In this document: positions 10,943-22,127 of the stretch, one piece after another
How positions within the stretch are numbered: position 1 is the stretch's first letter
How the letters are laid out: every line of letters starts with the position of its first letter
NCBI GenBank assembly: GCA_024663395.1
Contig: JANFAH010000008.1
Coordinates: 186,001-250,000 of the forward strand
Length of the DNA: 64,000 bases
Direction of reading: 5' to 3'
Source: Pisolithus tinctorius
Lineage: Eukaryota > Basidiomycota > Agaricomycetes > Boletales > Pisolithaceae
Notes under the pieces: model-generated
Database searches by the model: none
What the model was told of the DNA's origin: nothing
What the model saw: only the letters and a program-made list of their open reading frames with translations
Position numbers and translations under genes: made by a program

Positions 10943-13352
10943 TTCCTGCAGAAGACAAAGGCCAAGACCTTCAAGTCATACAAATCCTACAAAGCATGGC
11001 TGAACACACAATTTGACACCAAAGTCAAGTGACTTCACTTGGATCGTGGGGGAGAGTATCTTAGTGCAGAATTTTCGGAATATCTGAAATCCCAAGGCAC
11101 AGAACAATGCATAACCATCCATGATACCCCTGAACACAATGGAGTTGCAGAACAACTCAACAGAACACTAGTTGAGTGCATACATGCAATGATTCACACC
11201 AGTGGCCTACCCAAGAACCTCTGGGGGGAGGCCATCATGCACGTGACCTGGCTCAAAAACTGCTTGTTGACTCGTTGTCTAGGCACAAAAACTCCCTATG
11301 AAATGCTCTACTGAAGACCACCTGACCTCTCAAAAATTCCAGTCTGGGGATGTCATGTCAAGGTCCATGACACCTCTGGCTCCAAACTAGACATGCAAGC
11401 CCAAGACAGACACTGGGTAGGTTTTGACCCTGAGAGTGATGGCCACTGCATCTACTGGCCTGACACACGAGCAATTGGAATTGAAAGAAGTGTCATTTTT
11501 GAGCACCAAGATGTGTCTGTACCACATGGTGTGCTGCTCAAGGGGGAGCAGGGGAATTCCAACACCTCAGGAGGAAATTCTGAAGCCTCAAAATGAAATT
11601 CCGCAGCTTCACAGGGAAATTCTGAGGCCTTGCAGATAGTCAAGCAACCCACTGAAGCAACTTCAGAAATTCTGAGACTCATTTCAGACCCACTCAGAGA
11701 GAATTTCAAAACACCTCCACCTCAACCTCATCGTTCCACTCACCAATGCTTCAAATCAGACTACATGAGGTGCCTATGTGCAGGGGAAGGCACTCATGAT
11801 GGGCACATCCCTCTTGACTTTGTAAAAGAACTCCAAGAGAGCGATAGCAACCCAAACAGCCCAAAATCCCAAGAAAATGCTACCTATGTATTTGACAAAG
11901 AACTAGCTGCCAATGAAGATGACACCAACATTGTGTATGCTATGGTGGCAGGGATGGCTGAAGCCAAAGGGCTGGACCCATCAACAGTCCATGAGGCAAA
12001 ATCCCGAGCTGACTGGCCGAAGTGGCAAAACACCATAAATGTGGAAGTAAAGAGCCTAGAGGAAGCACATACCTGGGATGTTGTTGAGTGCCCCAAAGGT
12101 GCAAACATTGTAGGATGCAAATGGGTCTTCAAGATCAAACACAATGCTGCTGGAGAAATCAAGAAGTACAAGGCCCACCTAGTTGCTAAGGGCTATTCTC
12201 AGATCCAGGGCATTGACTACAATGAAACATATGCTCCCATCACAAGACTTGCATCTCTCCGCACCATACTAGCAATTGCCACACACAATGACTGGGATAT
12301 CGATGTATTTGATTTCCACTTGGCATTCCTCAATGGCAAACTCAGAGATGGTGAAGACATCTACATGGAGCTCCCTGAGGGCTACACTGTAGGGCGGAAT
12401 TTTTCCTGTCCAGTTGGGAAGCTAAATGTAGCATTATATGGCTCAAAACAAGGCATGCTTCAGTGGTACCAGATGCTGTGTGCAACTCTCACAGACCTTG
12501 GGCTTACCAGGGCACACACAGACTGGGGAGTATTCTATGGTTGCATAGGATTGGAAATTCTCATCCTCACCAGCCATGTCGATGACTGCACTGTAACAGG
12601 CAGTTCCCCATTGTTAATTCACTCATTTAAACAGGAGATCAGCACTCATTTCAAAATCTCCAACCTAGGGCCCATCAGTTGGCTACTTGGAATGAAGGTG
12701 ACATGGAATAGAGAAGCCCACACCATATCCCTGTTGCAGCAGTCATACATTGAGGCCATCCTAATGAAATACAACCTCACTGACTGCAAGCCAGCCACAA
12801 TTCCAATGGACCCCAGCATAAAACTCTCTCACAGAGAAATTCCACAGCCAGCTGAAGAGGCTGCACACATGAAAAACATACCCTACTGTGCCACTGTTGG
12901 CTCCCTCATGCACCTTGCCATTGGAACATGCCCTGACATTGCATTTGCTGTCTCCACAGTCCCACAGTTCAACAATGCACCCAACGTGACTCACTGGGAA
13001 GCTGTGAAGCAAATCTACAGGTATATCTCAGGCACAAAAGTGCTTGCTTTGACATTTGGAAATTCAGAATGAGGCCTTGAGGGCTATACCAATGCAGACA
13101 GAGCTTCGCAGGAGCATTGACACACTATAAGCAGATATGCCTACCTACTAGATGGTGGAGCTGTCAGTTGGGCTTTGCAGAAACAAGAACTTGTAACACT
13201 CTCGACCACTGAAGCAGAGTATGTTGCAGCAACTCATGCAGCCAAGGAGGGCCTGTGGCTTCAACAACTCATCAGGGAAGTTTTCTGACCACTCAAATAC
13301 CCCATTCCACTATATTCCGACAGTCAATCCACCATTGCACTCACCAAGGATG
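10943..13352 (+). pseudogene. Ty1/Copia pol, 5'-truncated: integrase, RT, RNase H part
   Basis: The sequence opens inside the integrase core (LDRGGEYLSAEF, then EHNGVAEQLNRTL) and runs through the integrase tail to a long reverse transcriptase frame at 11630-13072. That frame carries GCKWVFKIKHNAAGEIKKYK, a VFDFHLAFLNG block with the first catalytic Asp, and the HVDD box. RNase H follows at 13080-13345 (LSTTEAEYVAATHAAKEGL, then LYSDSQSTIAL) with in-frame TGA codons. It stops where a Gypsy element inserted, after TIALTKD. Gag, protease and the 5' LTR are missing. Stops such as the TGA just before LHLDRGGEY fit CGA decay. Confidence 0.9.
13348..13352. repeat. 5-bp target-site duplication, left copy (GGATG)
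   Basis: GGATG precedes the left Gypsy LTR and recurs immediately after the right LTR at 20727-20731, as expected for Ty3/Gypsy integration. Confidence 0.9.
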
Positions 13353-13821
13353 TGTTAAGTTTGTGACTAGGATGGGGGTCAAAGGCCAAAGGCTGAGCGC
13401 TGGGTGCAACAACCCTTGGTCTTAGCTCATGCACTAGACCCTTGCACAAGCCAGGTTGAAGTCAGAGAAGGCTGAGGGGGATCAGGAGTGAAAGCTGAGA
13501 GTCAACTCAGGCTTAGGCTGGGAACCTGGGGTGAACTAAGTTGATATTCAGACTGAGGAACTAAGTACAATGTATGTAGAGTATATATACTGAAGACCAG
13601 GGTTACCGGTGAAGACTAAATAGCTGTGCAAGGAACTAACTAGAGGTTAAATGAGAAGGCAGGGATCAGAGAGCTGAAGACAGACACTGCCTCGGCACAA
13701 GCAAGGGCAGTACAAAGGCTAACTAGAAAAGTATAGTAAGGAACAGACTTTGTTTTGGCATTTGGCATTGACCTGGCATTCAGAACCTAAGACCAAACCA
13801 TGGGCCTCTCAGTATATGACA
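13353..13821 (-). repeat. Gypsy 3' LTR (left)
   Basis: On the plus strand it starts TGTTAAGTTTGTGAC and ends TATATGACA. It is about 23 bp longer than the other LTR because of an insertion near 13470-13500. Confidence 0.9.
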
Positions 13822-13962
13822 GTATCCCCCCCCTTAGGGTTGAGCCCTTGAGACCTGCCCTAAGGTACACAAGGTTGGCAGTCACCACATTGGTAGAACA
13901 CATGTTCCCTGGGGTTAAAAAGGTGTGTCTTAGCGAAGACTACTTTCCCCTGACCCTCCATC

Positions 13963-15036
13963 ATGTCCTCTACTCATCAAGTCTTGCCACATGAATCCAA
14001 TGACCCATCTGGTCTCCAGAAGGCCACCACACCCGAGCTCCAGATTACCAGCAACAATGAAGAAGCTGACATTTGGGCTAAGATGGCCAAGTGCAAGCAG
14101 TGCAAGGCTGTGAGGGAAGAGGCTGCCTGGCTTGAGGCAGAGAGGCTCAAGAGGGAGTGACTAGAGGCAGAGCAGTGCGAGAGGGAGTGGGTGGAAGCCG
14201 AATGGCGTGAAAGGGAGCAGTTAGAGGCCAAGAGGAAAGAGCAGGAGCAGTTGGAGGCTGAATGCCAGGAACAGGAGGCCTGGGCACAGCAGAAAGCAGG
14301 GGAGCCAAAGGGCAAGGTGCAGGACAAGGGTACTGGTGCTGCAGGTGCTGTGTCATGCAAACAGTGTGAAAAGGGGCAGGTGTCATGCACCTTCAGTTGC
14401 ATGCAACAGAGTAAGTGCAAGAAGAGGACATGCAATCAGTGCACTGAGATGAAGGTCAGGTGTGAGCTGCCTGAGGGGGTAGAGCCTGAGGTTGAGGAGA
14501 TTGGGGCGAAGTCTGGGAAGAAGTGAGCACTGGAGGACGCTACATCGCCAAGGGCCAGGGAGAAGAGGAAAGTCATTTGAACCAGGTCTGGGGTGCCTGG
14601 TGAGTCAGAAGCTGGCCCCTCAGGAGTGGTAGCATCCACTACTGCCTCCTCTGACCCTTTGGTTGTGGTGGTGACCAAGGGTTTTGAGCTGATTGCAGCT
14701 GCCATTGACCATCAGACCATGGAAATGCGAGCCAGGAGGGAGACCCAGTGCCAGTTCAACAGCCGGCTAGGTGATTTGCTGGGTGAGTTCAAGTTCGTCC
14801 TTCGTCCGACCCCCCCAGCATCCAAGTCCAGCGAAGAGCTGCACTTGGACATGGCAGCCCTGGAGCTCGAGAGCCTCCAGTTGGATTGTGAGGGAGTGGG
14901 GGTGGAGTTGGACGAGAGAATCATGCGCCAGCCTGAGGACATGCACATGAAGGGTCGGTGGTCTGGGTCAGAGAGTGGGGAGGACAAGGAGCTTCAGACA
15001 AGTGAGGGGGAGGTGTTCAAGGGAGATTCTGAGTGA
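13963..15036 (+). pseudogene. Antisense accessory ORF with Zn2Cys6-like cluster
   Basis: One plus-strand frame of 358 codons runs opposite in strand to gag-pol, between the end of pol and the LTR. TGA codons at 14158, 14524 and 14578 interrupt it, each placed where CGA decay could act. The N-terminal part is a long Glu/Arg/Lys coiled coil with repeated LEAE and EREQ steps (residues 40-110). A cysteine cluster follows at about 127-165, spaced C-X2-C-X6-C-X14-C-X2-C-X6-C, which resembles the fungal Zn2Cys6 binuclear cluster except for a long central loop holding two more Cys. The tail is acidic. I recall similar ORFs in other basidiomycete Gypsy elements; the function is unknown, and DNA binding is only an inference. 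Confidence 0.75.
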
Positions 15037-15184
15037 GTGTGCCAGCCTGAGCTGAATGCCGATGTAAATGTGAATACCATGTATATATATCTTTCTTTTT
15101 TAACATGTCAACTATCCTGCTATAGTAAGAGAAGGTAACTACAAGGAAGGAGGAGAGAAGAGAAAGTGTAGATGGTTGTTTCAG

Positions 15185-18100
15185 CTAGAGGTCGGTCCAG
15201 GTTTACCAGGATAATTGGCATGGAAAGCCATGAGTAGGTCCTCAGCACTGCCCAGCTCAGTGGCTGGTAGCCAGGATGTTTCCTCATTGGTGCCCTCATA
15301 GCTGGCCCAGTGCACCAAGTACTGTAGTTTGCACTTTCGTCATCAGTCTACCTTTGAGTCAAGGATCTCAGTGATCTCATATTCTGGTTTGCCATCCACC
15401 TCGACTGGTGGTGGTGGTGGCTGTGTTCGGTTTGGGATGACATTTGGGTGTGCCGGTTCTAGTTGTGACATGTGGAACACTGGGTGTACTGCACGCATGG
15501 AGTCTGGGAGACAGAGGGTGAATGAGTGGGTGCCAGGCTGGGCTATCACCGAGTAGGGGCCTAGGTTCTTGTCTGCAAGTTTCTGTGATGGTCTTGTGGT
15601 CTGGAAGTACTTGGCTTTGACATAGATCTGGTTGCTGAGGTTGATCTCAGGCGCCAGTAGCCTTTTTGCATCTGCCGGACCTTGGTATCTGGCTTGGGCT
15701 AGTGCCATCTCTTCTCATAGGAACTGGTGTAGTTTGTCTAGGTCCACAGCATAGTCCCTAGCCCATGCTGAGGATAAGTCCCTTTCAGGGAAGACTGAGA
15801 GGTTAGGGTGGTAACCCTTGTTGGCGAAGAAAGGGGAGACACTGGTGGTAGCACTTGGGGCATTGTTGTAGGCAAACTCAGCCCAGTTGTCCTGCTGGTA
15901 GTTGCAATATACCCAGAGGTACTGTTCCAAGGTCTGGTTTGCTTGTTTGGTCTGGCCATCTCCTTCCAGGTGGTACCCAGAAGTGAAGTGTAGGCACATA
16001 TCCAGTGCCTTACCCAAGGACTGGAAGAAGTGTGAGACAAATTCAGAGCCTCAGTCAGAGGTCACATGTGCCGGAACACCATGTTTCGAGAAGACATGGA
16101 GTAGGAAGAGTCAAGCAAGCTCAGGGGAGGTGATAGTGTCATAGGTGGGTATGAATATAGCCTGCTTGGACAGTCGGTCCATGACCACCAGGATAGCAGT
16201 GTGACCACCAGATGCTAGTAGGTTCTCAATGAAATCCATAGAGATGGAGTTCCATGGCTTTTCCAGTATTGGCAATTGTTTCAGGGTGCCATATGGTCAG
16301 TGTCTGGGTGTTTTGGCTCTCACACATGTAGTGCAGGACCTCACATATTCTTTGACAAAGGTGTGAATGCTGGGCCAGGTGTACTCTCGCCTGATTAGTT
16401 CCAATGTTCGATTCTGGCTGAAGTGTCCTGACAGCAGGTGATCATGCTTATACTGAAGGACCTTGAGCCAAAGGTCGTTGGCATCTGGTACATAGATCCA
16501 GTTATCAAGGTATAGCAGACCGGTGCTGTTGACTGACCACCAAGGGTCAGAGGTGTCTGTGAGTTGGTGTTGGGATAGTGGGTCCAAGGGTAGTGCAGTG
16601 AGTATTTCATTGTGGAGTTGCTCTACATCCATTAGAAGGCTGGCACTTAGTATGGGGTACTCCAAGCATGTGGTGCAGAGAGCTGAGACCAACTGTTCTT
16701 GCATGAACACTGGTCAGAGGTTGTGGGGGTTTGCCTGGGCATAGCCCCTATCCCCCTCTTTGGGGTAGACATCCCATCATCTAGTGAGAGCATCAGGCTT
16801 GGCACTGAGCTTACCCAGGCAGAAATGGATGATGAGGTTGAACTGTGACAGGTACTCGGACCACCAGGCTTGCCAGTGTGTGAGTACCTTAGAGGTTGAG
16901 AAGTATTCAAGGTTCTTGTGGTCAGTGACCACATCAATGGGTAGAGGGGCACCCTCCAAGTAGTGTCTCCAGGCCTGGAAGGCCTCAAAGATAGCAAGCA
17001 ACTCCTTGTTGTGGGTGTCATAGTTGAGTTCTGGCACAGACAATGTTCGGGAGTAAAAGGCAACCAGGCAAAATTGGTTGTCTTCACCAGTGATGGACAG
17101 TATGCTGGTGATGGCATAGTCCAAAGCATCAGTCTCCACTGTGAGTTGAGCACCAGGAACAAAGTGAGTAAGGATAGGAGTGGTGGTGAAAGCTTCTTTG
17201 AGCATATTGAAGGCCAATCGGCACTCCTTGGAGAAGTTCCAGGGTATGTTTTTTCATGTGAGGCAGGTCAAGGGGACGACAATGTCCAAGTAGTTGTAGA
17301 TGAAGCATTGGTAGAAGTTGGCGAAGCCTAGGAAGGACTGAATGTCCTTGACCTTCCAGGGTTCAGGCCAGTCACAGACAGCTTTGATCTTTTCACCAGA
17401 CATGCTGAGGCTGGTCAGTGAAAGGCAGTAGCCTAGGTATTCTACCGACTCAGAGTGGAACTCACATTTTTCTGGTTTGGCATACAGGCCATGTTTCTGG
17501 AGTTGGCACAGAACCTCTTTAACATGCTGTCAGTGCAAGTTCTTGTCGTTGGAGTAGATGAGTATGTCATCCAGGTAGACCATGACACACACGTCTAGGA
17601 GGTCGGTGAACACTATGTTGACACAGCATTGGAATGCTGCCAGGGTGTTGGACAGACCGAAAGGCATGACAAGCCATTCAAAGGACCCATACCGAGTGCA
17701 GAATGCAGTTTTCCATTCATCACCATCAGCAATCCAGACTAGGTGATATGCATGTCTGAGGTTGATTTTGGTGTAAACCTTGGCCTGGGATGGCGAGTCC
17801 AGGAGGTCTGTGATGAGGGGTAGTGGGTAACAGTCCTTTTTAGTGATTTTGTTCAAGCCCTGGAAGTCAACACAAAGCTGAAGGGAGCCATCCTTCTTCT
17901 TGACAAAGAGGACTGGTGCTCCATGGGGGGAAGAGGTCGGTTGGATGAAACTGGTAGCCAGATGCTCGTCTAGGAAGGCCTGGAGAGCTTCAAGCTCTAC
18001 CAGTGACAGGGAGTAGATAGGGCCAAGGGGTGGTGATGAGTCTCCTTCCAGCTTGATCTTGAGATCGTGTTCTCAGTGGGGTGCTAGGGTAGTGGCTTTG

Positions 18101-18819
18101 GATTTACTGAACACATCAGCATACTCATGGTACTCCAGTGGAATGCCAGAAAGGTTCAGTGTGTCTTCTACTTTTGAAGACCGAAGGGAGGTGAGAGCCA
18201 AGGGATGGAGCTGGAGGCTGAACTGAGAAGACCCTTCAAGTTTACATGCCCAGACATAGGCTGCAGCATTGATGAAGGTGATAGGTGGGCAAGTCAAGCC
18301 TGGTGCAACCGGTTTCTCTAATTGCGGGGTCAGATGCTCATTAGAGCTGAGGGTGGTTGGGCTGGAAGCCGAAGACTCAGGGTCAGGGGGTGATGTCAGG
18401 GGGTCTGGCACTTGTTGTACAGGCATCTGGAATCTAATACTGCTCGAGACCCAGTCAATCGATGGATTGTGTTGGGTGAGCCAGTTGTATCCTAAGACTG
18501 CCTTGCACTCAGAGTCCAGCAGGGTTGCATAGAGGGTGACTGGGGTTGCATTGCCAGAGGGAAAAATGAAGATGAGATCTGCTGCCTGGGTGATGACCGA
18601 GTTGGATGTGCCATCAAACAGCTGAAGCTGGACTGGTGGGACAGAGTAAAGGGGAACAGAGATTTTATTTGCAAATTTTGTATCTATAAAACAGTGTGTA
18701 GAGCCAGAGTCGACGAGTACTGGGAATGCCAGCTCATCATAGGATGCTAGAGAAATGGTAGGCATAAGACTATTTGGGTTGCAAAGAGTGGACACATTGA
18801 GCTTAACCTCTGAGAGCAC
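15185..18819 (-). pseudogene. Gypsy pol: protease, RT, RNase H, integrase, chromodomain
   Basis: Reading the minus strand from 18819: retropepsin-like protease (FPVLVDSGSTHCFID); reverse transcriptase at about 17500-18000 with the YLDD box intact; RNase H (16777-17217, VETDALDYAITSIL and TDHKNLEYF); the H2C2 zinc domain of integrase (HDHLLSGHF, then CTTC, 16297-16500); the integrase core (about 15715-16290); and a C-terminal chromodomain (EYEITEILDSKVD, then YLVHWASYEGTNEETSW) ending at 15185. The first catalytic Asp of RT is Asn (KINLRHAYH; codon at 17761-17763), explained by CG to CA change in ATCGAC. Stops include TGA after TSD in the integrase core and two adjacent TGA codons in the chromodomain, all at expected Arg positions. 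Confidence 0.92.
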
Positions 18820-18872
18820 ACCACCAGAGTCAATGTGGTCCTTGGGGTGTGTGAGGTTCTGAGGACTGCCAA

Positions 18873-20240
18873 CTATTTTTTTGCCTTGGTGGAGGCCTCT
18901 GGTGTGGCTTCCAGAGCTGCTGCAGCTGCTCTAGCCTTGGCCACCTTCTTGGGGCATTCCTTGGCTATGTGACCTTCCCCTCCACAGAACATACAGAGCT
19001 TTAGGTCGAAGCATCGCTTTTGCTTGGCAGCTGTTAACTTCCCATCCTTGCTGAGTTTGTTGCTGGCTGGCTCAGGCTTTGAAGATCTGGCATTGGTACT
19101 GCCAGTCTTTGGTGCAGCAGGGGGCTGGGAGGTGTTGGATGCCAAGGATTTCCCTTTGTCAGTGTTTGAGTCTCTATTGCCAGTCTTTGATGAGTTCTGG
19201 TTACTGGAAGACCAGTTCTGGCATTGGACCTCCTCATGTCATTCCCAGTAGCAGGCATCTATGTCCTGAGCTAGATGGTGAAGGTCTTCAAGGGTGTGGG
19301 GTTTGCCTACCCAGCTTATCTTGTCTTTGATTTGGTTGGGAAGACTGGCATAGAAGAAATGGTGAAGAGCCCTGTTGCTGTAACCCTGGACCTGGGTAGC
19401 TAGCCTGTTGAACTCAACCATGTACTTGTTAATGCAGTGGGTTTCTTTCATGGTTAGGTGATCAAGCTGGTTCTTGGCTTCTGCTACTGGGTCATGGCGG
19501 CCAAAGGTCAACTGGAGTTTGATGACAAACTCGTGCCAGCTATCCATCCACAGGGGTCAGTACTCAGGTTCACCAGTGAGGAGAAGGTCCAGTTCAAACC
19601 ATTCAAGTGCCATTCCCTTGAGGTAGGATTGGGCAAAGGTTACCTTTCGGCGGTCATCACGGAAGGTTCAGGGTTTGTTCTGGAAAGTCAACTCACACTG
19701 GACAAGGAACTGTCAGAGCTTCTTTGGGTCAGTGCCATCAAAGGTGTCTGGCTCCTGGACCTTGGCCAATCCTGAGCTTCCTTCAGTGTCTCTGCAGGAA
19801 GACAGGGCAAGAGACTGTATGGCCCTGGTGAGACTATCTAAGACCCTCATGGTTTGCAGGTCAGTTTCCTCGTTTTCACCTTCCTTGGGGTTAGGCCTGA
19901 AAGGATCATCATTGTTGTCATTGTCATCATCACTGGAGTGATGGTCAGAGTCATCCAGGTCATTGTCACCATCACCTCTGGGGTTGCTGAAGGGAGTGGG
20001 AGGTCGATGACTGGCTGGTGTTGGTGTACCTTGATTGTTGGAAGCCAGTGTAGTACCAGAATGATGGGCTGAGAATCCTTGGAACTGCTGCATGACCACA
20101 GAAGTCTGGTGGTGACTGGCAAGGGAACTGAGGGCCAACTGGCAGTGAGGGTCATCTGAGGTTTCAGGTTGGGTTGGTCTCAAGGCAGAGGCAGATTCTA
20201 AAGCACAGTCTGCTTGAGCTTGGGTGTGAGTTCTGGTCAT
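18873..20240 (-). pseudogene. Gypsy gag with zinc knuckle
   Basis: The N-terminal block (19713-20240) is Pro/Ser-rich with an acidic DDNDNNDD stretch and ends ...DTFDGTDPKKL. The capsid core (19239-19547) contains DSWHEFVIKLQLTFGRHDP and NQLDHLTMKE. The nucleocapsid (18873-19145) has one zinc knuckle, CMFCGGEGHIAKEC. TGA codons after KKL (19713-19715), after NKP, after EY and after YWE separate the blocks; in each case Arg is the expected residue. The frame is otherwise continuous in sense. Confidence 0.88.
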
Positions 20241-20280
20241 GGGTGGTGAGTGACTTTCACAAGTGGTAGTCTGAATATAC

Positions 20281-20726
20281 TGTTAAGTTCATGACTAGGA
20301 TGGGGGTCAAAGGCTGAAGGCTGAGCACCAGGTGCAACAACCCTTGGTCTTAGCTCATGTGCTAGACCCTTGTGCAAGCCAGGTTGAAGTCAGAGAAAGC
20401 CAAGAGTCAACTCGGGCTTAGGCTGGGAACTTGGGGTGAACTAAGTTGATATTCAGACTGAGGAACTAAGTACAATGTATGTAGAGTATATATACCAAAG
20501 ACCAGGGTTACTGGTGAAGACTAAATAGCTGTGCAAGGAACTAACTAGAGGTTAAACAAGAAGGCAGGGATCGGAGAGCCAAAGACAGACACTGCCTCAG
20601 CACAAGCGAGGGTGGTACAAAGGCTAACTAGAAAAGTATAGTAAGGAACAGACTTTGTTTCAGCATTCAGCATTGACCTGGCGTTCAGAACCTAAGACTG
20701 AACCATGGGCCTCTTGGTATATGATA
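20281..20726 (-). repeat. Gypsy 5' LTR (right)
   Basis: Starts TGTTAAGTTCATGAC and ends TATATGATA on the plus strand. It differs from the left LTR mainly by TG versus CA at shared dinucleotides, and is followed by GGATG. Confidence 0.9.
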
Positions 20727-20731
20727 GGATG

Positions 20732-20926
20732 GCAGCTACCATGCTCACACCAAGCACATCAATATATGATACCATTTCATTCATTTCACTGTGGAAAACC
20801 ATTCCTTTTGTTTAATTTATTGTCCTACTGATGACATGGTCGCTGATACCCTTACCAAACCTCTACCTAGCATCAAGGTGAAACACTTTGCATCTGCACT
20901 CAGACTTCATTCTGATTGAGGGGGAG
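20732..20926 (+). pseudogene. Copia RNase H C-terminus and polypurine tract
   Basis: Continues the Copia gene after the Gypsy insertion: blocks AHTKHINI, YHFIHFTVENHSF, then CPTDDMVADTLTKPLPSIKVK. A TGA stands where Arg is expected in the NIRYHF motif (ACGA to ATGA). The purine run GAGGGGGAG at 20918-20926 is the polypurine tract directly before the LTR. Confidence 0.9.
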
Positions 20927-21283
20927 TGTCGAGAATGTGATCCAGAATTATGGTAGTGTCTCAGAGTTTCACCCAGAGGGCTCAGAATTTCTCCCTGACC
21001 CTTGGAATTAAATTCTGATGTCAACATGCTTACTAATTACCACACTATAAATTTTCCACACCATTGTTTTTCACCTCAGTGACCACTTCATACACTGAGG
21101 TGAGTATAGCTAGATTCCCACTTGTTTACTTGGTACTGACATAGTGTAGAAACTCATACCTTCATTAGGTACTAATACAGTGACTACTTCATACACTGAG
21201 AAACTCATACCTTCATTAGCCATCTGTGTTTGTTATGCCTCAGTGACCCATGTTATGCTTTTTGATGTGTCAGCCTAAATAAC
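20927..21283 (+). repeat. Copia 3' LTR (end not fixed)
   Basis: Starts TGTCGAGAATGTGATCC right after the polypurine tract. Only one LTR survives, so the right end cannot be set by comparison. It may resume after the poly(A) insert at 21834. A partial internal duplication of about 100 bp repeats CACTTCATACACTGAG-like and AAACTCATACCTTCATTAG segments (about 21080-21225). Confidence 0.7.
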
Positions 21284-21793
21284 AAGATCACCTCAACCAC
21301 CATAGTTACCAATGCTCACTTCCCACTCCCCCCCCCCCAACTGCCTGACAATTGCTCACCCTGACACTCCCATGCTCATCCCATGCACCCAACCCAAATC
21401 ACCCCTTCTCTCTCCTGGCCACATGCCACAAACTGTTCACATGTCCCCACCAGCAACCCTCACCCCCACTCACGCTGTTAAAACATCACAACAGCCCTAG
21501 ACAATCAGACATAGAAGAACACGTTATTACCCCTACAGGTTGGCCTCATGGCCGCCAGAAACGTGTAGATAGACTCAAACAGCTAGCCGAAGTCATAAAC
21601 CTACCTTACCTCAAGGCAGAGCATCTAAAACAGCCAGCAGGAACAGTGGACTAATGGGGAGCCCCAGGCTCTGCCATTAGGGCATTTGCTTGCTGGTAAG
21701 GACTGGTAGGCCACAGGTGGCCCATGCTAGGACATCGAATTAGTTAGAATAGTGCAACATAGGGTAAATGCTCCCTCATGCACGTTAATTCAG

Positions 21794-21826
<33 letters not shown>

Positions 21827-21834
21827 TCACCTCA
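21284..21834 (+). mobile_element. Poly(A)-tailed retroposed insert with 12-bp target duplication
   Basis: AAGATCACCTCA occurs at 21284-21295 and 21823-21834, flanking about 520 bp that end in 26 consecutive A (21799-21824). This is the signature of target-primed retroposition. An open frame at 21352-21654 ends ...KAEHLKQPAGTVD, followed by about 145 bp of 3' untranslated-like sequence before the A-run. It could be a 5'-truncated LINE, a SINE or a processed gene copy; I do not recognise the protein. Confidence 0.7.
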
Positions 21835-22127
21835 GCAGATCATGCCCCCGCCATGGTTTCCCCCTGACTGTGGTAAACCTTACTAAATGCCACTAATATA
21901 GTTCCCGCCGTTCAAAGGATGTAAGTATGTAGAAGAAGCCGAGCGATTACATATGTTTCTTTCCTTGGTGATGAAATGAAATCGTGCTGAGTAGCCAAGC
22001 GACAACCCCGCCTCCCCCGTGACCGCCGAGGTACGATCAAAACCCTCGGATGCATGCATTTATAAATACTGTACCTCGTCGTGCATTACTACCTCCTCGT
22101 CATCACTTTCCGAAAACAAATTTCAGA

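Larger units (their letters stand above)
13353..20726 (-). mobile_element. Ty3/Gypsy chromovirus nested in Copia
   Basis: The element is complete: LTRs at 13353-13821 and 20281-20726, 5-bp target duplication GGATG, and gag, protease, RT, RNase H, integrase and chromodomain in order on the minus strand. A G-rich polypurine tract on the minus strand adjoins the left LTR (3' LTR in its own sense) at 13822-13835. It carries an extra ORF on the opposite strand between pol and the 3' LTR. Removing the element and one GGATG rejoins the Copia RNase H coding sequence. All genes contain stops, so it is no longer autonomous. Confidence 0.93.
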
